Program-made: the position numbers and the translations under genes
The notes under the pieces: generated by a model
Seen by the model: only the letters and a program-made list of their open reading frames with translations
Database searches by the model: none
What the model was told of the DNA's origin: nothing
Part shown: piece after piece, positions 45,037 to 53,067 of the stretch
Layout of the letters: every line of letters starts with the position of its first letter
How positions within the stretch are numbered: position 1 is the first letter of the stretch
NCBI RefSeq assembly: GCF_032878955.1
Contig: NZ_CP043839.1
Coordinates: 1,054,001-1,118,000 of the forward strand
Direction: 5' to 3'
From: Butyricimonas paravirosa
GTDB lineage: Bacteria > Bacteroidota > Bacteroidia > Bacteroidales > Marinifilaceae
Length of the DNA stretch: 64,000 nt

Positions 45037-46752
45037 ATGAAAATAAAAACGAAATTAACATCGGGAATCGGTCTCCTTTTCATGATCATCGTGCTACTCG
45101 GTGTTCTGGCGATCAGTTACATTGATAAACTGGCCGACGACACGAAAAATATCCTGTCCGATAACTACAATTCGCTCGATTATGCGAAAGGAATGCTTTA
45201 TGCCCTCGATAATCTTGAAACGGACCGGGAAGCGTTGAATATATTCATGGAAAACCTCGAAAAACAGAGACTGAATATCACGGAAATCAACGAGTCGGAA
45301 GCCACCGACCGCTTGGCCCGCCATTTCAAATTGCTGGACGAGAATCCTAGCGAACAGAACATCCGGCAACTCCGGCTGGATCTGAACCAGATCATGAGCC
45401 TGAACATGGCCTCGATTCAACGCAATAGCGTGATTGCCGAAGACACGGCCCGGCAAGCCACGTTATGGATTTCCATTATCGGGATATGCAGTGTCGGGAT
45501 TGCCCTTGCCCTGCTCCTGTTGTTCCCCTCGCAAATTACCCGCCCGATCAGCGAGTTGACACGCGGGATCGTGGAGATTGCCCACCGCAATTACAGTAAA
45601 CGCCTGCATTTCGACTCTACACGGGAATTTAATGAAGTGGCAACTTCTTTCAACGATATGGCCGAACGTCTGGAAGAGTACCAGCAAAGTTCACTGGCGA
45701 CCCTGTTATCCAGCAAAAAATACTTGGAGGCTATCGTCAACAGTATTCATGAACCGATTATCGGTCTGGATCATGATCGACAAATTCTTTTCGTGAACAA
45801 TGAGGCTTTGACCGTGTTAAACCTCAAACGGGAACAGATGATTCATCAATCTGCCGACGAGTTATCGTTGAAGAACGACTTGTTACGCCGCCTTATTCGC
45901 GAACTGGTACATCCAAACGAAAAGCACGAGCCGCTAAAGATATACGCCGACGACAAGGAGAGTTTTTTCCAAGCCGTTTACGTGCCGATTAAATTGACGG
46001 AGACCGAAACCGAGGGAGAAAAACAGGTCGGCAACGTGATCTTGTTAAAGAATATCACGGAATTCAAAGAACTAGATTCGGCCAAAACAACTTTTATCTC
46101 CACGATCTCGCACGAGCTTAAAACCCCGATTTCAGCTATCATGATGAGCTTGAAATTACTGGAAGATCAACGGATTGGCAGCTTGAACGACGAGCAACAA
46201 TCTCTCGCGAGTAGCATAAAAGAAAATAGCGACCGACTGTTAAATATCACAGGAGAACTACTCAAATTGACACAAGTGGAAACCGGAAAGCTGATTTTAA
46301 GCCCGAAGATCACGAAACCGATCGAATTGATCAACTATGCCGTGGCAGCTACCCGGGTACTTGCCGAACGTTTCGGATGCAATATTGAAGTGGAGTACCC
46401 CGAAAAGATTCATAAACTATTTGTAGATAGTGAAAAAATAGCTTGGGTGATCACGAATCTCCTCTCCAATGCTATCCATTATTCGAAAGAGAACTCCCGG
46501 ATCATCGTGGGAGCCAAGGAAGTGGACCAGACCATACAAATATTCGTGCAGGATTTCGGAAAAGGAATCGACCCCAGATACCACCAAAGCATATTCGACC
46601 GCTATTTCCGGGTTCCGGGGACCAAAGTACAAGGTAGCGGGCTAGGACTAGCCATTTCTAAAGATTTCGTGGAAGCTCATGATGGAAAAATCTGGGTTGA
46701 AAGCGAGATCGGAAAAGGAAGTAAGTTCACAATCGCATTTCCAGTCCGATAA
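45037..46752 (+). CDS. Membrane histidine kinase with HAMP and PAS domains, partner of the KdpD half
   Basis: A 571-residue sensor kinase. Two membrane helices (about 7-29 and 139-161) bracket a helical periplasmic sensor; HAMP follows (QITRPISELTRGI), a PAS domain (about 225-330), then HisKA with His359 in TISHELKTP and the HATPase boxes NLLSNAIHYS (N), DFGKGID (G1) and GSGLGLAIS (G2). ATG 45037 has AGGGGT before it; a TTG at 45001 is possible but less likely. It is co-directional with and 50 bases after the KdpD half. Target regulator is not encoded adjacent; a lone receiver protein is at 47573. Confidence 0.88.
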   Translation: MKIKTKLTSGIGLLFMIIVLLGVLAISYIDKLADDTKNILSDNYNSLDYAKGMLYALDNLETDREALNIFMENLEKQRLNITEINESEATDRLARHFKLLDENPSEQNIRQLRLDLNQIMSLNMASIQRNSVIAEDTARQATLWISIIGICSVGIALALLLLFPSQITRPISELTRGIVEIAHRNYSKRLHFDSTREFNEVATSFNDMAERLEEYQQSSLATLLSSKKYLEAIVNSIHEPIIGLDHDRQILFVNNEALTVLNLKREQMIHQSADELSLKNDLLRRLIRELVHPNEKHEPLKIYADDKESFFQAVYVPIKLTETETEGEKQVGNVILLKNITEFKELDSAKTTFISTISHELKTPISAIMMSLKLLEDQRIGSLNDEQQSLASSIKENSDRLLNITGELLKLTQVETGKLILSPKITKPIELINYAVAATRVLAERFGCNIEVEYPEKIHKLFVDSEKIAWVITNLLSNAIHYSKENSRIIVGAKEVDQTIQIFVQDFGKGIDPRYHQSIFDRYFRVPGTKVQGSGLGLAISKDFVEAHDGKIWVESEIGKGSKFTIAFPVR

Positions 46753-46824
46753 AAGAACTAAAAAGTAAAAACTAAAAGCTAAAAGTTGGCTCTCCTTCAA
46801 CTTTTAGTTTTTATCTTTTAACTT
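46753..46824. terminator. Bidirectional repeat-derived terminator between kinase and ybaK
   Basis: CTAAAAGTTG (46779-46788) pairs with CAACTTTTAG (46798-46807), extended on both sides by AAAACTAAAAG / TTTTTATCTTTT arrays of the dispersed repeat type. A and T runs on the two sides suit termination from either direction for these convergent genes. The ybaK stop codon lies inside the array. Confidence 0.65.
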
Positions 46825-47298
46825 TTAACTTATCAACGTCGCCCGGGTATAAGTGATTAAATCTTTCGGGTTTAGCCGGATTTGTAATCCCCGAACACCC
46901 GCACTGATATAAATGTATTCGAACTTTAAACAACTTTCATGAATAAACGTGGGGAACTCTTTTTTCATCCCGATAGGCGAGCAACCTCCCCGGATGTACC
47001 CGGTAATAGGCAATAATTCCTTCATCGGAATCAAATCCGCTTTCTTGTTCCCGGACGCTTTAGCCGCCACTTTTAAATCCAGTTCATGATCACCCGGAAT
47101 AACACAAACAAAGTAACCACCCCGATCCCCATGCAGTACTAACGTTTTGAACACCTGTTCGATATTCTCCCCCAACTGTGCCGCCACGTGAGCCGCAGCC
47201 AGATCATTTTCATCCACCTCGTAAGGAATTAACTCGTAGTCAATCTTCGCTTTATCCAGCAAACGAACAGCATTCGTCTTATTTATCTTGGCCTTCAT
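46825..47298 (-). CDS. ybaK: Cys-tRNA(Pro)/Cys-tRNA(Cys) deacylase YbaK
   Basis: A 157-residue editing hydrolase that removes Cys mischarged onto tRNA-Pro. Family motifs seen: VFKTLVLHGD with the catalytic Lys, and GYIRGGCSPIGMKKEFPTFI. Length is typical. A single-gene unit; CAAAAATA at 47332-47339 (reverse complement of a TAnnTTTG -7 box) is a plausible promoter 34 bases upstream. Confidence 0.92.
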   Translation of the reverse strand: MKAKINKTNAVRLLDKAKIDYELIPYEVDENDLAAAHVAAQLGENIEQVFKTLVLHGDRGGYFVCVIPGDHELDLKVAAKASGNKKADLIPMKELLPITGYIRGGCSPIGMKKEFPTFIHESCLKFEYIYISAGVRGLQIRLNPKDLITYTRATLIS

Positions 47299-47331
47299 AT
47301 CTACACAATTTTACTTCTATACAAAAATAAT

Positions 47332-47339
47332 GAATCACC
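47332..47339 (-). promoter_or_regulatory. -7 box for ybaK
   Basis: CAAAAATA on the + strand reads TATTTTTG on the minus strand, an exact TAnnTTTG match. The matching -33 element is not clear. Confidence 0.4.
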
Positions 47340-47441
47340 GGAAAATTGGAGTAAAATAGGTGCAATTTCTGACATGGAAATCATATCATTAAACGAACGT
47401 TTATTAATGTACATATTATTTTACTTCATATCAGCGGTTGC

Positions 47442-47480
47442 TTATTTTTATTTCTCATGATCAATGAGAAATAAAAATAA
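47442..47480. repeat. Perfect 17-bp inverted repeat upstream of the receiver gene
   Basis: TTATTTTTATTTCTCAT (47442-47458) and its exact complement (47464-47480) flank gatca. A second stem, TTTATTG-gagt-CAATAAA (47489-47506), follows, and a CGTTTATTAATGTAC tract (47398-47412) recurs in changed form at 47524-47540. The 274-base spacer is AT-rich and holds no gene. A cruciform, a regulator array or a terminator for neither gene are all possible. Confidence 0.7.
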
Positions 47481-47572
47481 CAATCCGATTTATTGGAGTC
47501 AATAAATGAGACATAATAAACGTTCATTTATTGAATGTACAAAATTACAACACGAATAGCGTTAAACACCTT

Positions 47573-47968
47573 ATGGAACCAGAGAAACGCCCTATAATTC
47601 TTATTGCAGAAGATGATGAAAGTAACTACTTGCTTTTATTCGCTTTATTAAAAAGAGATTACCAGATCATTCATGCACATGATGGAATTGAAGCCATCCA
47701 ACTATTCAAGAATTTTCCTCCCGATGCAATCTTAATGGATATAAAAATGCCCCACATGGACGGTTTTACAGCCATGCAAGCTATTCGGGAAATAGATCAT
47801 GACATTCCGATCATTGTTGTCAGCGCATACGCCTTCGAACAAGACAAACAAACAGCTTACTCGTGCGGGTGTAATGCCTATATCATGAAACCCGTGGATG
47901 CTAAAAAGTTGACAAGCACCATTTCCCTCTTGCTATCTATTAAAGAACATCACATTTCTATTCACTAA
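47573..47968 (+). CDS. Stand-alone response-regulator receiver protein (CheY-like)
   Basis: A 131-residue single receiver domain: acidic pocket AEDDES, phosphoacceptor Asp56 in LMDIKMP, Ser/Thr switch in VVSAYA, and Lys in KPVDAKK. No output domain. The ATG at 47573 is chosen; TTG 47531 would add 14 residues encoded by the palindromic upstream region. Such proteins usually relay phosphate or bind a partner protein; the kinase at 45037 is a candidate donor. Its 3' end overlaps the convergent gene by 11 bases. Confidence 0.88.
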   Translation: MEPEKRPIILIAEDDESNYLLLFALLKRDYQIIHAHDGIEAIQLFKNFPPDAILMDIKMPHMDGFTAMQAIREIDHDIPIIVVSAYAFEQDKQTAYSCGCNAYIMKPVDAKKLTSTISLLLSIKEHHISIH

Positions 47969-50900
47969 CGGGAATCCATTTCACGGCATTGGCAAAAATC
48001 AACTGCACGGCATCCCGTTCCCACGCGTAAGTGCCATCATTCTCCCACGTTAAAGAATCACCACCCCGGTCACTCAAAAACACGCTATACTCACCACGAT
48101 CAAAATAATATTTCCCCAAAGAGATCCATCCCGGTTCCTCGTTATCCAACAACACTTCCACGTCCGTGACGTCATCCGCGGATGTCACCTGATAAAAAAG
48201 TCTCGCTCCCCCGATAAAAACCTTACGGGCTGAAGTCGCCTCCACGTCCGGGACATAAACAAAAACCTCGTACTTCCCGGGATTTTCCACGTTCACTTTC
48301 CACTCCACCTTAGATTTCCCGGTTCCGGCAATTTTATAATAAGCACTCTTCACGATATCCCCGTAACAATGGCTATCCATAGTCAAAGTCCAATGCTCGT
48401 GGTCATACACGTAACTATACTTTTTCCCGTTCTCACCTGTTGAGAAATAAGCGGCCAGTTTCCCTTTCCGCTTTTTCTCGTGAATCACAAAACCGGGGTC
48501 CTCGGCATTCACAATCATTCCCGGAACCTTCCGAGTAAAAATAGCACTATCCACAGTCCAAATACCCGTTTTCCCATCTTTCGTTTTTGACAAATCTTTG
48601 GATGAAGTCCATTCCAAGACATTCTCCCCAGGAAGATTCTGACTGAGATTCATTCCTAACGCGAAAACATCACGCATACCTAAATCGGCCCGAATCTCTT
48701 TACAACTATGTCCCGGAATTAAATAGTTACGTAGCCCGGACCCGTTCTCGTTATCCCCCATGGAATACGTTGCCACGCTCAGTGTCACAACTGCCGGAAC
48801 TGAAGTAGGATTATATATTTTACAGCTACCTATATTTTTAGTCTCCTCGTCCTCTTCATACAATTCCACTTTCAAATCCCGGATAAATAGAGCCGGTAAC
48901 TCCTTCCCCTCGTAATAATAATTCAAAATCTCCCGAAGATTCACATGAAAACGAGCATTAAACTCCCGTTCTAGCTCTTCGAAATCAGGTCGCATAAACA
49001 AATGACTTTGCTTAAATTGTTTCATAAAATTGAATAATTCCCGCTCCCCGACAAGCGCCTGCAAATGTTTTTGAATCAACTCGTATTTCTTCCTCAATAA
49101 TTTCTGTAATTGCTCCCCCTTCACCTCTTGATCCACGAAAGCCTCCCGCATGGATTTCCCCTTCCAATAAGTGACAATCTCAGAATAACTGATCTCTTCT
49201 CCCACGTACACCATCGGCCCGTTAGAAAAGTCAACTTTGGCTAAATCGTTCACGATACCTCCAAAACCCGGATATTCATCCGATTGTAGAACACCCCCGA
49301 AATCACCAAACAGAACTGAACAATCAAAAACACCCGCAAGTAAATTCACGGCTAACAAATTACGAAACGCCTCCACCTCCAACTCGAAACGAGTCCTTTC
49401 ATCCTCATCTCCCGGCCAAAAGCCCACGTGCGCATAATAACCCAAGTACATTCTCTCCGGATAAAATAGTATCTCCGGCTGTACAAATTGACTTCCCGTA
49501 ACCCCTTTCCGTTGGTGTGGAATAAAATTCACCGGAGTCTCGACCAAAGTAAACTTGCAAAAAGGATAATCCCCCCCCTTTACTTCCCGCATCATACTTA
49601 TCGGCTCTTCCACAAGGAACTCGGCGGAATCCTTCAGACTCGTGTAATCCCGCATGAAGAAGTCATGCCCGGGGAAATGATACAACTCGAACGTCAACGA
49701 GTCTAACACGATACTCCTCCGTTCGTACTCCCCGATAGTCAGACTTAGAGAAGGTAATGGCTCCCGGTTTCTAAAGACTGTAGTATCCCCACTCATCTCC
49801 ATCTCTCCTTGCGAGATAGCCACTCGTTTCCCGACTTTCCCGACTTTCAACCGGTAACGGGTAAAATCATACTGACTAGCCAACGGGGCATTCACGTTTA
49901 CCGGGGGAACGGCAACCGGATACCACAAACATTCAGGGAAAAGCAACGTGTAATCATCCCCGACACGAGCAAAACACCTTCCATGACGGAACATCGAATG
50001 ATACGTCCGGAAAAAGCTCATCAAGCGGGTATCATGAAACTCCTCGTCCGTGAAATCCAGGAAACAAATTGCCTCATCAATCTTTCCCTCGTAAACCACG
50101 TGTAAAAGGATTTCTTCACTGGGTTGTAACGCTCTCTCCAAAAGGATGGCTTGGGATTCCCGGGTATAAGACAAGTTCTCCCCTTGCCCGCTTGTCAAGG
50201 CCGTTACCTCTAATCCCGGATTCAAGTAAAGCACGGGGCGAACTAAGGGCTGTCCTCCCACGTTTGCCACCACCAGATCACTCTCCCCCGTTATTTTATC
50301 CCCTTCCTGACGAAAATAGATATTATGCGCCTTAACGTGTCCCCCTTTCACTTCGGCGTACTTTTCGAATACCTCCCGGTACAAGTCTCTTCGATTATTT
50401 AGCTCGTGAAATATACCGTAATAAGCCCCCCCGAACAAGATACCGATCAGCAAGAATGTCCATCCCCCGGCCCTCACTTTCCACGTAACACCTGCCCGTT
50501 CCGACAAACGCGGCATCATTCCCATAGCCAGCACAACAAGCCCCAATCCCAGAAAAACAAACATTCCCCGTTGTAAAACAACCCACTCCGGACGGGTCAT
50601 TCCCGTCACATCCGAGAACAGAAGCGGCAATGCACGCCCCCACGGGTCAACGGTACCCCACAATAAATCCGTGGTCCCGAAATAAAAGGCAGCAAATACA
50701 GCCAACAATACCAATACTGCCAAGGCATGATTCTTTACCCGGTTAGCCACGATTAAAGCGACTCCCAACACGAAAAACAGCGTGGGCAAGGTCATCACGA
50801 ACAGGTAAACAAAATAAATCTTCAACTGGAAAGTTCCCGGTTCCCCGAACAAGATATGGAAAATCATCCCTAATCCCATCGTTATCAAGTTCAGCACGAG

Positions 50901-51254
50901 GCAAACCTCTACGATCCCCAACACCTTTCCCGTTTGATAAGCCAAATTAGTCACCGGACGGGCAGAGAACACGGCATTCGTCTCCAAACGCCGATCCCGC
51001 CACACGAAATCAATACCGATAAAAATCACGATAATCCCTTGCACCAAATTATAAAACCAGGCATTCCAAAAAGGAATAAACGAAGGCAAAGCCCTGTTTA
51101 ACCACCTGAGCCCACCTAATGAATCGCTTTGCCATAGCCAGTGCGAAAGAGAGATTCCCGCAACTACACAACAAGCGAATATCCAAAACAACTTATTTCT
51201 TATGATCAGGTTTCGCTCGTAACGGGCCACCAGACGTATATTTTCAAATGTCAT
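47958..51254 (-). CDS. ABC-2-type permease fused to a degenerate M1-peptidase-like domain and a golvesin-like C-terminal domain
   Basis: A 1098-residue protein. The first about 280 residues contain seven or so membrane helices in ABC-2 permease style (ERNLIIRNKLFWIF ... YQTGKVLGIVE). A large exported part follows, with beta-rich and helical segments laid out like an M1 aminopeptidase (about 300-760), but no HExxH; the equivalent place reads EEISYSEIVTYWKG. The last about 130 residues (VEWKVNVENPGKYEVFVYVP ... GWISLGKYYFDRGEYSVFLSD ... RDAVQLIFA) match the golvesin/Xly carbohydrate-binding-like fold. No ATPase gene is nearby. Probably a membrane-anchored binding or transport-associated protein; the function is unknown. 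Confidence 0.75.
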   Translation of the reverse strand: MTFENIRLVARYERNLIIRNKLFWIFACCVVAGISLSHWLWQSDSLGGLRWLNRALPSFIPFWNAWFYNLVQGIIVIFIGIDFVWRDRRLETNAVFSARPVTNLAYQTGKVLGIVEVCLVLNLITMGLGMIFHILFGEPGTFQLKIYFVYLFVMTLPTLFFVLGVALIVANRVKNHALAVLVLLAVFAAFYFGTTDLLWGTVDPWGRALPLLFSDVTGMTRPEWVVLQRGMFVFLGLGLVVLAMGMMPRLSERAGVTWKVRAGGWTFLLIGILFGGAYYGIFHELNNRRDLYREVFEKYAEVKGGHVKAHNIYFRQEGDKITGESDLVVANVGGQPLVRPVLYLNPGLEVTALTSGQGENLSYTRESQAILLERALQPSEEILLHVVYEGKIDEAICFLDFTDEEFHDTRLMSFFRTYHSMFRHGRCFARVGDDYTLLFPECLWYPVAVPPVNVNAPLASQYDFTRYRLKVGKVGKRVAISQGEMEMSGDTTVFRNREPLPSLSLTIGEYERRSIVLDSLTFELYHFPGHDFFMRDYTSLKDSAEFLVEEPISMMREVKGGDYPFCKFTLVETPVNFIPHQRKGVTGSQFVQPEILFYPERMYLGYYAHVGFWPGDEDERTRFELEVEAFRNLLAVNLLAGVFDCSVLFGDFGGVLQSDEYPGFGGIVNDLAKVDFSNGPMVYVGEEISYSEIVTYWKGKSMREAFVDQEVKGEQLQKLLRKKYELIQKHLQALVGERELFNFMKQFKQSHLFMRPDFEELEREFNARFHVNLREILNYYYEGKELPALFIRDLKVELYEEDEETKNIGSCKIYNPTSVPAVVTLSVATYSMGDNENGSGLRNYLIPGHSCKEIRADLGMRDVFALGMNLSQNLPGENVLEWTSSKDLSKTKDGKTGIWTVDSAIFTRKVPGMIVNAEDPGFVIHEKKRKGKLAAYFSTGENGKKYSYVYDHEHWTLTMDSHCYGDIVKSAYYKIAGTGKSKVEWKVNVENPGKYEVFVYVPDVEATSARKVFIGGARLFYQVTSADDVTDVEVLLDNEEPGWISLGKYYFDRGEYSVFLSDRGGDSLTWENDGTYAWERDAVQLIFANAVKWIPVSE

Positions 51255-51292
51255 ACCTATTATCTTAAAAAAGTAACAACCAACCTACTGAA

Positions 51293-51324
51293 CAAAGGTA
51301 TTCATTCCCAGTGAACATTACAAT
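51293..51324 (-). promoter_or_regulatory. Promoter for the permease-fusion gene
   Basis: CAAAGGTA at 51293-51300 reads TACCTTTG on the minus strand, an exact TAnnTTTG -7 box; ATTG on the minus strand (51321-51324) is a weak -33 candidate 20 bases away. Translation starts about 39 bases downstream. Confidence 0.5.
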
Positions 51325-51328
51325 AAAA

Positions 51329-51356
51329 AGGGGTACGTCTTTCTCGACATACCCCT
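51329..51356 (-). terminator. Intrinsic terminator of the tldD-tldE operon
   Basis: On the minus strand AGGGGTATGTC pairs with GACGTACCCCT (one U-G pair, 6-base loop), followed directly by TTTTTATTG. It lies 38 bases after the tldE stop and just upstream of the next gene's promoter. Confidence 0.8.
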
Positions 51357-51393
51357 AGTTTGTAAAGTTTATAAAATTAGCCACTCGGCTACA

Positions 51394-53040
51394 TTATCTC
51401 TGCAACGGGAATTTCAACACCGGTTCTTTCTCTTTCTTCGGTTCAGACTTGTTGATTTCCACGTCCTCAATCAAAACCGAGGCCGGATAAATCAAAGAAG
51501 AAAGCACTTGACGATTCAGGATGTAGTTAGACACGTTTTCTTTACTTGAAATGTCCAGTACCCGTTTGATCTTCGCCAAATTAATGGCAGAAACATCACC
51601 GAAACGAACCTGCGTTTCACTACCATCTTTCACGTCAACCTTGTAAATACGGGATGCCGGTCCAGCAATACTGCGCACGATGTAAGCATAATCCAACCCT
51701 TCATCCTTGGCAGCCTTGATTAATGCTTTTTTCATCTTGTCCTGTTTCGTTCCCTTATCTACTTGGATATGAATAGTTCCCGGAGCCGTGGCATAAACTA
51801 TATCACTTCCGGTCATCACGAAACGAGAGCTACCCGTGGAGTGCTGAGTTTTCAAAGAAGGTACCCGACCATTCAACATTTGGCGCAAGATCCCCTTGTC
51901 AACCAGCGTCATCTCCTTTTCCGGAATAACACCCTCCGCATCGATCTCGTAAGCACCTAACAACGGGGTCCCATCGTATTTCTCCAAGCTAGTGTAATTT
52001 TTCACGGTCAAACGGTTGTCAATAATCTTTCTCCCGATACGACCTTCCAACGTTCTGCCTCCCGCCTGACCAATCGGCTTACGATAAGCAAATAATCCCC
52101 CTTGATTCAACAGGTTGTTCACGAAGATACTGGAAGAAGCCCCGTCTTCAAAAAGAACCGGCCCGGAATAGAATTCTTCAACCACTGGGGCATTTCTCAA
52201 CTTCATCAGATTTTCAGCAAAAGCAGTTACTTTCTTTTTCAAATCTTCCAAAGAAGGCATATCCTGCGGGCGAGCAACCAAAATAGAAAGCGCATCCCCG
52301 ATCCGTACCCCGTCTTCCGTGGTTACATATCCTTGTGCAAACAGATTCGCATAAGTAACCGGTTGTTTCATGGTCACGTCCTCGCTCGTCTGTTTGTAAA
52401 CTTCCATATCCAAACCGCTAATACCCACGGATGAGTTGTAAATTTCCTTGTAATTCTTGAATATCGCGGAAAGTTCACGAATCGTGTTTTCCCATTTCTT
52501 TATATCAATTTCATAGGGAACCTTACTTTCCACGATCTTCGTGATCGGTTCTGCCTTCACCAAGTCCGGCAATTGAGCCTCCTCCGGAGTTTGCGGGTTT
52601 GACTTCAAGGCCGCTTCTTTGGCAGCAGCTTCACGCAACGCCATCTTGTAAGCCGCATCGGATACCAACCAAAAATTACGACGAATCATGTCATAATCCG
52701 CCTCGGCCGGCATCCCTACCTTCATGAATTGTCCCACGAAACGAGTATCGTTCGTGTTATTATAATCACCCAGCAACAACTGAGACGAGCCTACCCCTCT
52801 CCACGGCAATTCCAGTGAATTCGTGATCGCTCCCAGCTCCCCGACAACTTCAAACTGGCGGAATCTACCTAAAGAAAAAGACAAATAAAACGGTTTATCC
52901 ATTCCCGGCAATGCCAATTCAGCTTTATTTCTTTGTAATTCATCCTGCATCGCCTTGAAGATCACTTGATCTTGCTCATTCTGTGCCACCACTGGCCCTA
53001 CCAGCAGGAAAAATATTAATAGTGATAATATATATCTCAT
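51394..53040 (-). CDS. Exported TldE/PmbA-like subunit of a TldD/TldE metalloprotease
   Basis: A 548-residue protein with a signal peptide (about 1-19, ending VVAQ). The C-terminal half has the TldD/PmbA fold (EEFYSGPVLFEDGASSSIFVN ... LKTQHSTGSSRF). It lacks the HExxxH zinc motif found in its partner, as TldE subunits do. TldD/E pairs unfold and cleave small or intrinsically disordered peptides; the bacterial cytosolic pair matures peptide products. Here both subunits carry signal peptides, so the pair would act in the envelope. It starts 27 bases after the tldD-like gene. Confidence 0.85.
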   Translation of the reverse strand: MRYILSLLIFFLLVGPVVAQNEQDQVIFKAMQDELQRNKAELALPGMDKPFYLSFSLGRFRQFEVVGELGAITNSLELPWRGVGSSQLLLGDYNNTNDTRFVGQFMKVGMPAEADYDMIRRNFWLVSDAAYKMALREAAAKEAALKSNPQTPEEAQLPDLVKAEPITKIVESKVPYEIDIKKWENTIRELSAIFKNYKEIYNSSVGISGLDMEVYKQTSEDVTMKQPVTYANLFAQGYVTTEDGVRIGDALSILVARPQDMPSLEDLKKKVTAFAENLMKLRNAPVVEEFYSGPVLFEDGASSSIFVNNLLNQGGLFAYRKPIGQAGGRTLEGRIGRKIIDNRLTVKNYTSLEKYDGTPLLGAYEIDAEGVIPEKEMTLVDKGILRQMLNGRVPSLKTQHSTGSSRFVMTGSDIVYATAPGTIHIQVDKGTKQDKMKKALIKAAKDEGLDYAYIVRSIAGPASRIYKVDVKDGSETQVRFGDVSAINLAKIKRVLDISSKENVSNYILNRQVLSSLIYPASVLIEDVEINKSEPKKEKEPVLKFPLQR

Positions 53041-53067
53041 CTTTCTAGTTTTATAATTTCCACATCT

